In this document: positions 41,773-51,750 of the stretch, in pieces
Numbering within the stretch: position 1 is the first letter of the stretch
Layout: every line of letters starts with the position of its first letter
Origin: Pectobacterium polonicum
GTDB lineage: Bacteria; Pseudomonadota; Gammaproteobacteria; Enterobacterales; Enterobacteriaceae
NCBI RefSeq assembly: GCF_005497185.1
Contig: NZ_RJTN01000003.1
Location: 186,001 to 250,000 of the forward strand
Length of the DNA: 64,000 bases
Direction of reading: 5' to 3'
Notes under the pieces: model-generated
Databases searched by the model: none
The model's input: only the letters and a program-made list of their open reading frames with translations
What the model was told of the DNA's origin: nothing
Made by a program: the position numbers and the translations under genes

Positions 41773-42120
41773 GGCTGGCCCAGAACAAAGGGTTAAAATT
41801 ATGGAAATCGGCGGATTATACCTTGTACAGCGAGTAAGGTTAACCCGCGATTCGCGCCTTTTGCAGCCACCCTATAAATCGTGCCAGTATTTGTACGTTT
41901 TTTAGCTGAATCATCGATGAATGAGGCTCATATGCAGAATATCCAAGTAGCGGATGTCCCATCCAATCCGGCTTTACCGATAGCAGACAGGGCTTTATCA
42001 AATTCAAGATGAAATTATGATGCGAAAGGCTGTATTCCACCGCGTGAAGCTGCTAAAATCCTGCGCCATCACAACGTAACAAGTGTCGACGTACAAACGA
42101 CGCTTATTTGCACAAATCCA
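41773..42120. promoter_or_regulatory. ribF-rpsT divergent intergenic region
   Basis: This stretch separates ribF (minus) and rpsT (plus) and should hold the ribF-operon promoter and the upstream rpsT promoter. A 26-codon reading frame at 41932-42012 on the plus strand begins MQNIQVADV after a TGAGG and could be a small ORF. I see no homology. E. coli has the small gene yaaY at this place, but the sequence here does not let me equate them. Confidence 0.35.
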
Positions 42121-42149
42121 TTGACAAACGAAGGCTAAACGAGCATATT
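42121..42149 (+). promoter_or_regulatory. rpsT promoter (P2-like)
   Basis: A perfect -35 hexamer TTGACA (42121-42126) is followed after 18 bases by the -10 hexamer CATATT (42144-42149), about 50 bases before the rpsT start. The sequence around it closely resembles my recollection of the main E. coli rpsT promoter. Confidence 0.75.
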
Positions 42150-42197
42150 CCACGGCCTTTGAATTGTCCTCGATTGAATATATTTGGGAGTTGGACC

Positions 42198-42461
42198 TTG
42201 GCTAATATCAAATCAGCTAAGAAACGCGCCGTACAATCTGAGAAGCGCCGTAAGCATAACGCAAGCCGTCGCTCAATGATGCGTACTTTCATCAAGAAAG
42301 TATACGCGGCGATCGCTACTGGCGATAAAGAAGTGGCACAGAAAGCGTTTAATGACATGCAACCGATTGTGGATCGTCAGGCTGGTAAAGGTCTGATTCA
42401 CAAGAACAAAGCTGCACGTCATAAATCCAATCTGGTTGCGCGCATCAACGCCATGCAATAA
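42198..42461 (+). CDS. rpsT: 30S ribosomal protein S20
   Basis: S20 is a primary binding protein of 16S rRNA in the small subunit. I chose the TTG start at 42198, preceded by GGGAG, because it gives exactly the 87-residue protein; E. coli rpsT also starts with UUG, which is important for its autogenous translational control. The protein is basic and helical ([20 protein letters not shown]). It is monocistronic, with a promoter and an intrinsic terminator both recognisable. Confidence 0.98.
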   Translation: MANIKSAKKRAVQSEKRRKHNASRRSMMRTFIKKVYAAIATGDKEVAQKAFNDMQPIVDRQAGKGLIHKNKAARHKSNLVARINAMQ

Positions 42462-42484
42462 TCACGCATCTGCGTGTAGTTGCT

Positions 42485-42514
42485 AAAAAAAAACCGGCTT
42501 AGGCCGGTTTTTTT
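42485..42514 (+). terminator. Intrinsic terminator of rpsT
   Basis: AAACCGGC and GCCGGTTT form an eight-pair stem with a short TTAG loop, followed by seven T. It begins about 23 bases after the rpsT stop. Its A-rich left side also allows it to act on nhaR transcripts from the other strand. Confidence 0.92.
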
Positions 42515-42553
42515 GTCTCTGTTGTTTTACGACAAGTGCTATGCATCGTCCCG

Positions 42554-43459
42554 TTATAGACTTGCTGTTCTATCGCGGAAAAGCGCGGTGAAATCAGCGT
42601 TACAGACACGCTGTACCGCGGGGTGCTGAATCATTCTGGCCGCAAAAATCGCATAATACTCGTCCTGGATGTTCTCGATCCTACCAATCTCGACGATATC
42701 CCCCTGCTGGTAGATTTCATTAGCATACAGCGACGGCGCAACGAAAATCGCATCGTTATTAATACCAAACGCCGTCATCAGCGCCGCATCATCAAACTCA
42801 CCCAAAATATCCGCCTGAATATTCTGCGCCGTAAACCAATTCAATAGCTTCCGTCCCAGCATGGTTCTACGCCCTGGAATCAATAATTTACGTTGTTCAA
42901 GACAGGCTGGGAAAGCGTGTTCAGGCTGTGGGCGCTTACAATAAAAGCTCACGCCACATTCACCTAGCTTGAGTGAAAACAGCCCTTCCTGCTGCGTCGA
43001 ATCCACCGGACAATCCGACAGAATCATGTCCAACTTATGCTGACTCAACTGCTCCAACAACATCTCATGCGTCGACTCAAAACAGCGCAAATGAATATGT
43101 TCCTGTTCCGTCACCACCGTTTCCAGCACTCTGCTTACCAGCCGTTTGGACAACGCATCTGCCACGCCAACGTCGAATAGCAGGTTCGATTCTTTGCGGT
43201 AGTTCACAATATCCAACATTTCCTGGCTGAGCTGGAACATGCTATCCGCATAGCGAAAAACCAGTTGCCCCAGCTCCGTCGGTTCCAGCCCTCTCCCTTT
43301 GCGCTTGAAAAGTTTGCCCTGTAAACGCTCTTCCAGACATTTAATTTGCCCGGTAATGGTCTGCGGGGTTAAAAACAGCGTTTCTGCCGCACCGGCAACG
43401 GAGCCAGACTTATAAACCTGCCAGAAATAATAGAGATGGTTAAAATTCAAATGAGACAC
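42554..43459 (-). CDS. nhaR: LysR-family activator of nhaA, NhaR
   Basis: NhaR is a LysR-type regulator that activates nhaA in response to sodium. The N-terminal winged helix-turn-helix (residues 1-60, [43 protein letters not shown]) is typical of NhaR, and the rest is the periplasmic-binding-like effector domain. Length is 301 residues, as in E. coli. It lies 32 bases downstream of nhaA, so the two form an operon. In E. coli NhaR also activates the pgaABCD biofilm operon and osmC; whether that applies here is unknown. Confidence 0.95.
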   Translation of the reverse strand: MSHLNFNHLYYFWQVYKSGSVAGAAETLFLTPQTITGQIKCLEERLQGKLFKRKGRGLEPTELGQLVFRYADSMFQLSQEMLDIVNYRKESNLLFDVGVADALSKRLVSRVLETVVTEQEHIHLRCFESTHEMLLEQLSQHKLDMILSDCPVDSTQQEGLFSLKLGECGVSFYCKRPQPEHAFPACLEQRKLLIPGRRTMLGRKLLNWFTAQNIQADILGEFDDAALMTAFGINNDAIFVAPSLYANEIYQQGDIVEIGRIENIQDEYYAIFAARMIQHPAVQRVCNADFTALFRDRTASL

Positions 43460-43491
43460 ACCCTCCTCCTCTTCGCGCCTCTAGCATCGCA

Positions 43492-44688
43492 TCAACCCTT
43501 ACACGGCTGAACCACCTTGTCCAGCCCTGGCAACACCACGCGTAATGCCAGATAACCAAGCAACGCTGCCAGTCCTGACGCCAGCAAGATCCCCAGCTTG
43601 GCGTAGGTAATCAACTCCTCATCACCGCCAGAGAATGCCAGCAGCGTAATAAATATCGACATAGTAAAGCCGATGCCACACAGCATAGAGACCGCCACAA
43701 TCTGGTTAAAGTGCACACCAACAGGCAGACGCGCATAGCCCAGCCGGATGGTTAGCCAACTGAACAAGGTAATGCCCAGCGGTTTACCGATCAGCAGCCC
43801 GGCAGCAATACCGAGGCTCAACGGGGAAAACAGTTTTTCCAGCACAATCCCCTGTAGCACAATGCCTGCGTTAGCGAAGGCAAACAGTGGAATAATCAGA
43901 AACGCGACCCACGTTTGTAAGCCATGCTCCAGCGTGATTGCCGGAGAAGGCTGCTCGCCTGACGTCCGCAAAGGAATAAAGAACCCGACGATCACCCCAG
44001 CCAGCGTCGCATGAACGCCACATTTCAAAATGCAGACCCACAGAACGATCCCCACCAATAAATAGGCGGACGTTTTCCTAACCTGCTGCTGGTTCATATA
44101 GGCCAGCACAGCAATCGCCAATACCGCGCCCCCCAGCGCAGGCCAGAAGATCTGCTGCGTATAAAACAGGGCAATAATCAGGATCGCCCCCAGATCGTCA
44201 ATGATCGCCAGCGCCAGCAGGAAGACTTTTAACCCTGCGGGAACGCGTTTGCCCAATAGCGTCAGTACCCCAATGGCGAACGCGATATCTGTCGCAGCGG
44301 GTATCGCCCAGCCAGCACGCGTCACCTCATCATTCGCATTAAAAAGCAGAAAGAGCAAAGCGGGAAAAACCATTCCACCTACCGCAGCAGCCAATGGCAA
44401 CATTGCCTGCTGACGACTGGCTAATGTGCCTTCGACTAACTCGCGTTTTACTTCCAGACCGATCAGCAGGAAAAAAATCGCCATCAAGCCATCATTAATC
44501 CACAGCAGCAGGTTCTTATTGATTTCCAGTGCGCCAAACCGCATTTCCACTGGCATCATCAGGAATTGTTGATAGCCAGCAGCAGTCACAGACCAATTGG
44601 CAAACGCGATCGCCAACACCGTTGCCATCATTAGCATCACGCCAGCTGCCGCATCCAATCGAATAAAGCGGCGAATCATTGTTATCAT
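43492..44688 (-). CDS. nhaA: Sodium/proton antiporter NhaA
   Basis: NhaA exchanges two protons for one sodium or lithium ion across the inner membrane and gives salt and alkali resistance. The 398-residue protein has about 12 hydrophobic helices. The functional acidic residues are seen in the conserved PAATDIAFA segment (Asp near 138) and the IIDDLGA segment (the ion-binding Asp pair near 168-169). The [11 protein letters not shown] loop that belongs to the pH-sensing region is present. It is cotranscribed with nhaR. Confidence 0.97.
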   Translation of the reverse strand: MITMIRRFIRLDAAAGVMLMMATVLAIAFANWSVTAAGYQQFLMMPVEMRFGALEINKNLLLWINDGLMAIFFLLIGLEVKRELVEGTLASRQQAMLPLAAAVGGMVFPALLFLLFNANDEVTRAGWAIPAATDIAFAIGVLTLLGKRVPAGLKVFLLALAIIDDLGAILIIALFYTQQIFWPALGGAVLAIAVLAYMNQQQVRKTSAYLLVGIVLWVCILKCGVHATLAGVIVGFFIPLRTSGEQPSPAITLEHGLQTWVAFLIIPLFAFANAGIVLQGIVLEKLFSPLSLGIAAGLLIGKPLGITLFSWLTIRLGYARLPVGVHFNQIVAVSMLCGIGFTMSIFITLLAFSGGDEELITYAKLGILLASGLAALLGYLALRVVLPGLDKVVQPCKG

Positions 44689-44921
44689 TGACTTAATCTC
44701 CCATCAGGCACGAACGTCAATACCCAGCATTCGCTTTCTTGCTGGCAAGATTACGCAATCCAATCACTCGTTAAAAGTAGATTAAAACTGGCTTAAAGAT
44801 CGAAAAAATCGACCTATTGAATTGAGGATATGGATACTTAGAAAGAGGCGTAAAAAACGTCAGGAGCGTTTTTCAACGTTGTGCAGCAATGGCAGCAGGG
44901 TGACGGATGAGGATACCGTCA

Positions 44922-44955
44922 TAAAAAACCGGCAGGTTTACCCCACCGGTCTTTC
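44922..44955 (-). terminator. Intrinsic terminator of dnaKJ
   Basis: On the minus strand ACCGGTGGGG and CCTGCCGGT form an imperfect stem around a TAAA loop, followed by six T. It starts about 25 bases after the dnaJ stop. The remaining gap to nhaA (44689-44921) has no recognisable gene and should contain the nhaA promoter. Confidence 0.75.
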
Positions 44956-44978
44956 TGTTACGCGTTAACGACAAACTA

Positions 44979-46115
44979 TTAACGGGTCAAGTCGTCGAAA
45001 AATTTCTTCACGCCATCGAAAAAGTTTTTCGAGCGTGGGCTGTTTCTTTCGCCAGACGGGCCACCGAAGCTCTCATCGAGTTCTTGCAGCAGTTGTCTCT
45101 GGCGCTCGTTCAGATTAACCGGCGTTTCCACCACCACGCGGCACAGCAGATCTCCCTGTGCACCGCCGCGAACCGATTTCACACCTTTGCCGCGCATACG
45201 GAACAGTTTTCCGGTTTGCGTTTCCGCAGGTACTTTCAGCTTCACGCGGCCATCCAGCGTCGGCACTTCAATCTCGCCGCCTAATGCTGCCATCGCAAAG
45301 TTGATCGGCACTTCGCAGTACAGATTGTTTTCTTCACGCTGGAAGATCGGGTGCGCTTTAACCTGCACCTGAACATACAAATCACCTGACGGTGCGCCGT
45401 GCTCGCCTGCTTCACCCTCGCCAGACAAGCGGATACGATCGCCTGTGTCCACACCCGCCGGAATTTTCACCGACAGCGTTTTGCTCTTCTCTACGCGACC
45501 ATGACCGTGACATTTGACGCACGGATCTTTAATGATCTTACCGCGACCATGACAGTGCGGACACGCCTGCTGCACGGTAAAGAACCCCTGGCGCATCTGT
45601 ACCTGACCGTTACCATGACAGGTTGGACAGGTGACCGGCGAGCTACCCGGCTTCGCACCGTTGCCGTGGCACACATCACACTCTTCCAGCGCCGGAATAC
45701 GGATCTCTTTGGTGACGCCACGTACCGCTTCTTCCAGCGTCAACTCCATGTTGTAGCGTAAATCGGAGCCACGGCTGGCGCGCTGACGACGGCCACCGCC
45801 AAAGATGTCCCCGAATACGTCGCCAAAAATATCACCAAAATCAGCACCGCCGCCGCCAAAACCACCGCCGCCTCCGCCCATACCGCCTTGCTCAAACGCC
45901 GCGTGACCATACTGATCGTAGGCTGCGCGTTTTTGCGAATCGATAAGGATCTCGTAGGCTTCTTTGATCTCTTTAAACTTGGCTTCTGCCTCGCTATCAC
46001 CAGGATTACGATCCGGGTGGTACTTCATCGCCAGACGCTTGTACGCTTTCTTTATTTCACGCTCATCCGCGCTTTTAGCAACGCCCAGGCTTTCGTAATA
46101 ATCTTGCTTCGCCAT
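44979..46115 (-). CDS. dnaJ: Chaperone protein DnaJ
   Basis: DnaJ is the J-domain co-chaperone that delivers substrates to DnaK and stimulates its ATPase. The 378-residue protein has the J domain with HPD ([10 protein letters not shown], residues 31-40), a Gly/Phe-rich linker (76-110), four CxxCxGxG zinc repeats (145-200, each visible), and the C-terminal substrate-binding and dimerisation domains. It follows dnaK after 108 bases in the same operon under heat-shock promoters. Confidence 0.98.
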   Translation of the reverse strand: MAKQDYYESLGVAKSADEREIKKAYKRLAMKYHPDRNPGDSEAEAKFKEIKEAYEILIDSQKRAAYDQYGHAAFEQGGMGGGGGGFGGGGADFGDIFGDVFGDIFGGGRRQRASRGSDLRYNMELTLEEAVRGVTKEIRIPALEECDVCHGNGAKPGSSPVTCPTCHGNGQVQMRQGFFTVQQACPHCHGRGKIIKDPCVKCHGHGRVEKSKTLSVKIPAGVDTGDRIRLSGEGEAGEHGAPSGDLYVQVQVKAHPIFQREENNLYCEVPINFAMAALGGEIEVPTLDGRVKLKVPAETQTGKLFRMRGKGVKSVRGGAQGDLLCRVVVETPVNLNERQRQLLQELDESFGGPSGERNSPRSKNFFDGVKKFFDDLTR

Positions 46116-46223
46116 TTCTTTTCCTGCCCCTCAACATGCGTGCACGGGCGCAGAGTTTCCTCGACGCCCGTGCTGATTGCCAGCAATAGCCTTGTGGCTG
46201 CTACTGCGCCCGCTCAAGGGCGA

Positions 46224-48131
46224 TTACTTTTTGTCTTTTACTTCTTCAAACTCAGCATCAACGACATCGTCGTCGCGACGAGCGGAGGCATCATCAGCGC
46301 CACCTTCAGCACCAGGCTGTGGCTGAGACGCTTCCAGCAGCTTGCCGGAAACCTGAACCAGCGCCTGAATTTTCGCTTCGATTTCTGCTTTATCTTCGCC
46401 TTTCAGCGCGCTTTCCAGCGCTTTCAGTGCGTCGTCAATGGCAGTTTTGTCATCAGCGGCCAGTTTATCGCCCACTTCTTCCAGCTGCTTACGCGTGCTG
46501 TGCAGCAGGTGATCGCCCTGGTTACGTGCCTGAACCAGCTCTTCAAACTTACGGTCAGCTTCAGCGTTGGCTTCTGCATCGCGTACCATTTTCTGAATTT
46601 CTTCTTCATTCAGACCAGAAGATGCCTTGATGGTGATTTTCTGCTCACGACCGCTGTTTTTGTCTTTTGCGGAAACGTGCAGGATACCGTCAGCATCGAT
46701 GTCAAAAGTGACTTCGATCTGCGGCATACCGCGCGGTGCAGCCTGAATACCATCCAGGTTAAATTGACCCAAGGATTTATTGTCATGCGCGCGCTTACGC
46801 TCACCCTGCAGAACGTGAATCGTTACCGCAGACTGGTTGTCTTCCGCCGTAGAGAACACCTGACTGTGTTTCGTCGGGATCGTGGTGTTCTTAGCGATCA
46901 GCGCGGTCATCACGCCGCCCATGGTTTCGATACCCAGAGACAGCGGGCTTACGTCCAGCAGCAGAACGTCTTTCACGTCACCAGACAACACACCGCCTTG
47001 AACCGCAGCACCGATGGCAACCGCTTCGTCCGGGTTCACATCTTTACGTGGCTCTTTACCGAAGAAGTCAGCGACTTTCTTCTGTACCAGAGGCATACGC
47101 GTCTGACCGCCAACCAGAATCACGTCCTGAATTTCAGAAACGGACAGGCCAGCATCCTGCAATGCCACTTTCAGCGGTTCCAGAGAACGGTTCACCAGTT
47201 CTTCGACCAGAGATTCCAGTTTCGCACGCGTCACTTTGATGTTCAGGTGCTTAGGACCGGTAGCGTCAGCCGTGATGTACGGCAGATTAACGTCGGTCTG
47301 CTGTGCAGAAGACAGCTCGATCTTGGCTTTTTCTGCCGCTTCTTTCAGACGCTGCATTGCCAGCGGATCGTTACGCAGGTCGAAACCTTGCTCTTTCTTA
47401 AATTCGTCAACCAGATAGTTGATCATGCGGCTATCGAAGTCTTCACCACCCAGGTGGGTATCACCGTTGGTTGCCAGCACTTCAAACGTTTTTTCGCCAT
47501 CAACTTCATCAATTTCGATGATAGAAATATCGAACGTACCGCCGCCCAGGTCATAAACCGCGATAGTGCGGTTACCGACTTCTTTATCCAAGCCGTATGC
47601 CAGCGCTGCGGCTGTCGGTTCGTTGATGATACGTTTGACTTCAAGACCCGCGATACGGCCAGCATCTTTCGTTGCCTGACGCTGTGCATCGTTGAAGTAG
47701 GCGGGCACGGTGATGACCGCTTCGGAGATGGTCTCTCCCAGATAGTCTTCCGCCGTTTTCTTCATTTTTTTCAGCACTTCAGCTGAAATCTGCGGCGGAG
47801 CCATTTTCTGATCTTTCACTTCCAGCCATGCATCGCCATTATCCGCCGCGATAATTTTATACGGCATGATGTTGGCATCGCGCTGAACTTCTTCGTCTTT
47901 AAAACGACGGCCAATCAGACGCTTGATGGCAAACAGTGTATTTTTTGGGTTGGTCACTGCCTGACGTTTAGCCGGTTGGCCAACCAAAGTTTCACCGTCT
48001 TGCGTATAAGCAATGATTGAAGGCGTGGTGCGATCGCCTTCGCTATTTTCCAGTACTTTTACCTGCGTACCGTCAATAATCGCGACACAAGAGTTGGTTG
48101 TACCCAGGTCGATACCAATAATCTTACCCAT
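46224..48131 (-). CDS. dnaK: Hsp70 chaperone DnaK
   Basis: DnaK binds exposed hydrophobic peptides in an ATP-dependent cycle driven by DnaJ and GrpE. The 635-residue protein has the Hsp70 signatures [12 protein letters not shown] (residues 4-15), [17 protein letters not shown] (near 192-208) and [14 protein letters not shown] (near 335), the [13 protein letters not shown] interdomain region and a C-terminal lid ending in an acidic tail. It is divergent from satP. Two promoters typical of dnaK are visible upstream. Confidence 0.98.
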   Translation of the reverse strand: MGKIIGIDLGTTNSCVAIIDGTQVKVLENSEGDRTTPSIIAYTQDGETLVGQPAKRQAVTNPKNTLFAIKRLIGRRFKDEEVQRDANIMPYKIIAADNGDAWLEVKDQKMAPPQISAEVLKKMKKTAEDYLGETISEAVITVPAYFNDAQRQATKDAGRIAGLEVKRIINEPTAAALAYGLDKEVGNRTIAVYDLGGGTFDISIIEIDEVDGEKTFEVLATNGDTHLGGEDFDSRMINYLVDEFKKEQGFDLRNDPLAMQRLKEAAEKAKIELSSAQQTDVNLPYITADATGPKHLNIKVTRAKLESLVEELVNRSLEPLKVALQDAGLSVSEIQDVILVGGQTRMPLVQKKVADFFGKEPRKDVNPDEAVAIGAAVQGGVLSGDVKDVLLLDVSPLSLGIETMGGVMTALIAKNTTIPTKHSQVFSTAEDNQSAVTIHVLQGERKRAHDNKSLGQFNLDGIQAAPRGMPQIEVTFDIDADGILHVSAKDKNSGREQKITIKASSGLNEEEIQKMVRDAEANAEADRKFEELVQARNQGDHLLHSTRKQLEEVGDKLAADDKTAIDDALKALESALKGEDKAEIEAKIQALVQVSGKLLEASQPQPGAEGGADDASARRDDDVVDAEFEEVKDKK

Positions 48132-48187
48132 CTAAACATCTCCACTAAAAAGTCATATTCGGTGTGGTGGTTAAACCTACTACCTAC

Positions 48188-48217
48188 TGTGCGGGCGAAA
48201 TGTCGTTTTTCAACAAG
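48188..48217 (-). promoter_or_regulatory. Second heat-shock (sigma32-type) promoter of dnaK (P2-like)
   Basis: On the minus strand TTGTTGAAA is followed after the normal spacing by TTTCGCCCGCACA, closely resembling the E. coli dnaK P2 promoter (GTTGAAA ... TTTCGCCCC). The distance to the dnaK start is about 60 bases. It is a weaker match to the sigma32 consensus than the upstream P1. Confidence 0.6.
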
Positions 48218-48345
48218 ATTTCTCGTTTTCTAGCGACACACCCTCGTTTTTCATCAGCAGCACACGTTTCATTTTCATGCTAACTACCGATGTAACGGCC
48301 CGACACACGCCTTTGCGGCAGGTCAAACTGTTTCGGTTGGAAATA

Positions 48346-48378
48346 AGATGGGGCCAACATTTCTATCATCAAGGGGGG
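48346..48378 (-). promoter_or_regulatory. Main heat-shock (sigma32) promoter of dnaKJ (P1-like)
   Basis: On the minus strand CCCCCCTTGATGA (-35 region, plus 48366-48378) and CCCCATCT (-10 region, plus 48346-48353) match the sigma32 consensus CTTGAA / CCCCAT-T with about 13 bases between the boxes, and nearly repeat the E. coli dnaK P1 elements. The resulting leader would be about 210 bases, longer than the E. coli leader. Confidence 0.85.
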
Positions 48379-48621
48379 AAGATGAAAAAAAATGGCCTTT
48401 ATCCCTCTTACGATCAAACTATTCTGCCTTCCCGATGTTGTGTCCATTCCAAACGCCCGATATGATGCCGCGCTCGCCGCAAAAATGGGGACATATCCCT
48501 ACACAATGGCGGGCAATAACACCTAAACGACACCTATCCCAACGTGATTGGCGCATTCGCTAACCTTAATGCCGCGCCCGACGCGAAGGGACTATTAATA
48601 ATCTGTTATTGCAGAGGATTT
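48379..48621. other. dnaK-satP divergent gap, distal part
   Basis: I see no recognisable gene. A plus-strand ATG frame at 48382 (MKKNGLYPS...) follows a run of six G, but that run is the complement of the dnaK P1 -35 element, so it is probably not a ribosome binding site. This part should hold the satP promoter. Confidence 0.5.
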
Positions 48622-49197
48622 ATGAGCACGAACACGTTGGCAAATCCTGGTCCATTAGGACTGATGGGCTTCGGGATGACCACTATTCTGTTGAACCTGC
48701 ACAACGCAGGCTTTTTCCCACTTTCTTCCATCATTCTCAGCATGGGTATCTTCTACGGCGGTATTGCCCAAATTCTGGCTGGCCTGTTGGAATATAAAAA
48801 AGGGAATACGTTTGGCGTGACGGCGTTTACGTCTTATGGCGCATTCTGGCTGACGCTGGTTGCCATTCTTGTACTGCCGAAAATGGGTCTGGCGGAAGCC
48901 AGCGACGCTCAGTTCCTTGGCGTATTCCTTGGCCTGTGGGGCGTCTTCACACTGTTTATGTTCTTCGGCACCTTCGGTACCAACCGCGCACTGCAATTTG
49001 TCTTCGGCAGCCTGACCGTGCTGTTTGCTCTGCTGGCTGTGGGTAACTTTACCGGCAACCACGCCCTGCTGACCTTCGCGGGTTACGAAGGCATCATCTG
49101 TGGCGCAAGCGCCATTTATCTGGCAATGGCTGAAGTGCTGAACGAGAAATTTGGTCGCACCGTGCTGCCGATTGGTGCTCGTGGCGCGTCCCACTAA
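48622..49197 (+). CDS. satP: Acetate/succinate:proton symporter SatP (YaaH)
   Basis: SatP is a six-helix inner-membrane transporter of the GPR1/FUN34/YaaH family that takes up acetate and succinate with protons. The family motif NPGPLGLMGFG is at residues 8-18, and the other conserved glycines of the helices are present. I chose ATG 48622 because GAGGATTT lies immediately upstream and the N-terminus then matches E. coli. Length is 191 residues. A strong terminator follows. Confidence 0.94.
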   Translation: MSTNTLANPGPLGLMGFGMTTILLNLHNAGFFPLSSIILSMGIFYGGIAQILAGLLEYKKGNTFGVTAFTSYGAFWLTLVAILVLPKMGLAEASDAQFLGVFLGLWGVFTLFMFFGTFGTNRALQFVFGSLTVLFALLAVGNFTGNHALLTFAGYEGIICGASAIYLAMAEVLNEKFGRTVLPIGARGASH

Positions 49198-49255
49198 GTT
49201 CTGGCGCAATAGAGATAGACGCCGGTCTAGAGATAGTAGCCCGCGTTAAATAGCA

Positions 49256-49294
49256 ACGAGCCCTGCCAACCTGGCAGGGCTCGTTTGTTTTTTT
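49256..49294 (+). terminator. Intrinsic terminator of satP
   Basis: ACGAGCCCTGCC and GGCAGGGCTCGT form a perfect 12-base-pair stem with a five-base loop, followed by TTGTTTTTTT. It is one of the strongest hairpins in the window and separates satP from the convergent MFS gene. Confidence 0.95.
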
Positions 49295-49311
49295 ACAAAG
49301 ATAACCTGTGC

Positions 49312-50649
49312 TTAAATTTCAACAGGCGACCGATCGCCCGCGTCGCTATCTGCCGAAGAACGCGAATCAGCATCCAAATCGCGCTGCAAATAAACGCCCA
49401 ACAGTAATCCCACCGCAGCCAGCGTCAAGACATAGAATGCCGGTGCCATCGGCGTCGCCTTCATGATCAGCGTGACAAAGACGGGCGTCAGGCCACCGAA
49501 AATGGCATAGGACACGTTGTAGGAAAAAGAAAGCCCAGAGAACCGCACCGCCGCCGGAAATGCCCGCACCATGACATAAGGCACGCCGCCCACCACGCCC
49601 ACGCTGAGCCCCACAATCGCATAGCTGACAAAGAGTAGCGTCGTGCTGCTTGCTGCCGAGCTATAAAAGAACCAGCTACATGCGGCCAACGACAGGCTAC
49701 CCACAATAAACAGCTTGCTGGCACCAAAACGATCCACCAGCAGCCCAGCACTGACACAACCGACCATCAGCGCGATCGTTGCCAGACAGTTTGCCTGCAA
49801 TGCCAGCGCAGCCGATATACCGTGGACTTTTTGCAGATAGGTCGGTGCCATCAGAATAACAACGACGATGCACGCAGACAGCAGCCAGGTCAGCAACATT
49901 GACACCACAACCGCGCGTTTATGATTTAAGACAACCGATTTCAGCGGCAGCTCTTCCGCCAGCTTTTTCTGCGCCTGCATTTCCATAAAAATGGGCGTTT
50001 CTTGTAACCAGCGGCGCAGATACATCGCCACAAGGCCAAATACCCCGCCGATGAAGAACGGCAGACGCCAGCCGCCGCCCGACATCTGCTCTGGCGTCAG
50101 CACCGTATTCAACAGCGTCGCGATCAGCGAACCCAGCAAAATCCCCATCGTCAGCCCGGCGGTCAACGTACCACAGGCAAATCCAATGCGGGCGCGAGGC
50201 ACATGCTCTGCAACGAAGACCCATGCGCCGGGAACTTCCCCACCAATTGCTGCGCCTTGCAGTACACGCATAAAAAGCAGTAAAAGCGGAGCCGCCATAC
50301 CGATGGCTTCATAGGTCGGTAGCAGACCCATTGCCAACGTGGGTAACGCCATCAGTAATATGCTCAGGCTGAACATTTTCTTGCGTCCACTCTTATCGCC
50401 AAAGTGGGCCATGATGATGCCCCCCAGCGGGCGAGCCAGATAGCCAGCAGCAAAGATACCGAACGTCTGTACCTGGCGCAGCCATTCTGGAATATCTGGC
50501 GGGAAGAAGAGATCGCCAATCACGGCAGCAAAGAAGACGAAAATAATAAAATCATAAAACTCTAGCGCGCCACCCAGCGCAGCCAGAGACAGCGTTTTAT
50601 AGTCCTGTCGGTTCAGCCGACGAGGATGGGCGTGTTGATTCTGAGTCAT
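49312..50649 (-). CDS. MHS-family MFS transporter (proline/betaine or organic-acid type)
   Basis: A 445-residue protein with 12 predicted membrane segments of the metabolite:H+ symporter group of the major facilitator superfamily. Landmarks are GALEFYDFIIFVFFAAVI in helix 1, the loop 2-3 motif GYLARPLGGIIMAHFGDKSGRKK, and LFMRVLQGAAIGGEVPGA near residue 130. This group includes ProP, ShiA, KgtP and citrate carriers; I cannot assign the substrate. The C-terminal tail is short and Asp/Ser-rich, without the ProP coiled coil. It lies between satP and mog, where E. coli has no such gene, so it is accessory. Confidence 0.86.
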   Translation of the reverse strand: MTQNQHAHPRRLNRQDYKTLSLAALGGALEFYDFIIFVFFAAVIGDLFFPPDIPEWLRQVQTFGIFAAGYLARPLGGIIMAHFGDKSGRKKMFSLSILLMALPTLAMGLLPTYEAIGMAAPLLLLFMRVLQGAAIGGEVPGAWVFVAEHVPRARIGFACGTLTAGLTMGILLGSLIATLLNTVLTPEQMSGGGWRLPFFIGGVFGLVAMYLRRWLQETPIFMEMQAQKKLAEELPLKSVVLNHKRAVVVSMLLTWLLSACIVVVILMAPTYLQKVHGISAALALQANCLATIALMVGCVSAGLLVDRFGASKLFIVGSLSLAACSWFFYSSAASSTTLLFVSYAIVGLSVGVVGGVPYVMVRAFPAAVRFSGLSFSYNVSYAIFGGLTPVFVTLIMKATPMAPAFYVLTLAAVGLLLGVYLQRDLDADSRSSADSDAGDRSPVEI

Positions 50650-50771
50650 AAATTACCGTGCATTGCCAGAGTGAAAAAAACATCACCGCAGTGTGTAAAG
50701 TAGAAATTACTATAGCGGCAAAATTTTTATACACCAGCAAAGCTGAATCTTATGTTTCAAATCGCCTAACT

Positions 50772-51359
50772 TCAGTCTTTTATTTCGCGCACCGCATTTT
50801 TAGGGCGAAAAGCTGCTACCACATCCACATTGGTTTCAATATAGGGACCTTCCAGCAGTTGGATACAATACGGTACGCTGGCAAAAATACCGGCCACAAT
50901 CACCTTACCATCGGCATCTTTTAAACCTTCCAGCGTTTCCTTAATCGCTTTAGGTTGCCCTGGCAAATTGAGAATCAGCGCCTGTTTACGTAGCACCCCT
51001 ACCTGACGAGAGAGGATTGCGGTAGGCACGAAACGCAGGCTGATCTGCCGCATTTGCTCGCCAAACCCTGGCATTTCTCGATCGGCAACGGCCAGCGTGG
51101 CATCCGGCGTAACATCACGACGCGCCGGCCCCGTTCCCCCGGTCGTCAGTACCAGATGGCAGCCGCGTTCATCAACCAGCTCACATAGCGTTTGTTCAAT
51201 CATCGACTGTTCATCCGGCACTAGCCGAGTTTCCACGTCAAAAGGCGTCGCCAGAGCACTGCGGAGCCAGGATTCCAGTTCTGGGATACCTTTATCCTGA
51301 TAAATTCCGCTGGAAGCACGATCGGATACGGAGACTAAACCAATACGCAGTACGTTCAT
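50772..51359 (-). CDS. mog: Molybdopterin adenylyltransferase Mog
   Basis: Mog adenylylates molybdopterin before molybdate insertion by MoeA, in molybdenum cofactor synthesis. The MoCF-binding motif LVLTTGGTGPARRDVTPDAT (near residue 72) and the DREMPGFGEQMR motif are intact. I chose ATG 51359 with GAGGT nine bases upstream; it gives 195 residues, the E. coli length. A GTG at 51365 could add two residues. It is transcribed alone from an AT-rich upstream region. Confidence 0.96.
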   Translation of the reverse strand: MNVLRIGLVSVSDRASSGIYQDKGIPELESWLRSALATPFDVETRLVPDEQSMIEQTLCELVDERGCHLVLTTGGTGPARRDVTPDATLAVADREMPGFGEQMRQISLRFVPTAILSRQVGVLRKQALILNLPGQPKAIKETLEGLKDADGKVIVAGIFASVPYCIQLLEGPYIETNVDVVAAFRPKNAVREIKD

Positions 51360-51750
51360 AAGCACCTCAATTTAAACAAAAAATAAATTTTATCAGGATA
51401 GTGAACGCTTTTATCAAAGAATTAGCGCTTATAAAAAAATTCATACCACATCCGTTATTTCACACCCTGAGTGATACACCATTTGATAATGGTTATTAAT
51501 TGCCGTCTCAAAAAAAACAAATAAAATCACTTAACTTAATAATACCGTGAAGAAATTAAAATTTTAAAATAGCAGACGAATAAAAAAAATCGCTTACCCA
51601 TTAAGAGCCAATGAAATAGGCCGATATATTAAAGAGAAAAAGGATGATATCCGCCACGACAGACCATCACGAAAAATCAAATAATATGATAAAATTAAAG
51701 CACTTCTTTAGTATCACAATAAGTAAAAAAGCCTTATCAAGGAAGTCGCC
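51360..51750. other. AT-rich intergenic region between mog and diguanylate cyclase
   Basis: About 390 bases with clearly lower GC than the surroundings and many A and T runs. I see no gene, no clear repeat and no terminator. It should carry the promoters for mog and for the GGDEF gene. The base composition suggests acquired or silencer-bound (H-NS type) DNA, which is inference. Confidence 0.5.

Noticed and set aside
41840-42040. 66-codon minus-strand frame upstream of ribF
   Set aside because: No ribosome binding site or homology; it overlaps the probable ribF promoter region.
45888-47786. 632-codon plus-strand frame opposite dnaK and dnaJ
   Set aside because: Long antisense open frames over dnaK are a well-known artefact of its codon bias. 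The composition (Phe, Arg, His, Gln) is not protein-like.
48382-48465. 27-codon ORF beginning MKKNGLYPS with a G-run before the ATG
   Set aside because: The G-run is the complement of the dnaK sigma32 -35 element, so it does not support translation initiation.
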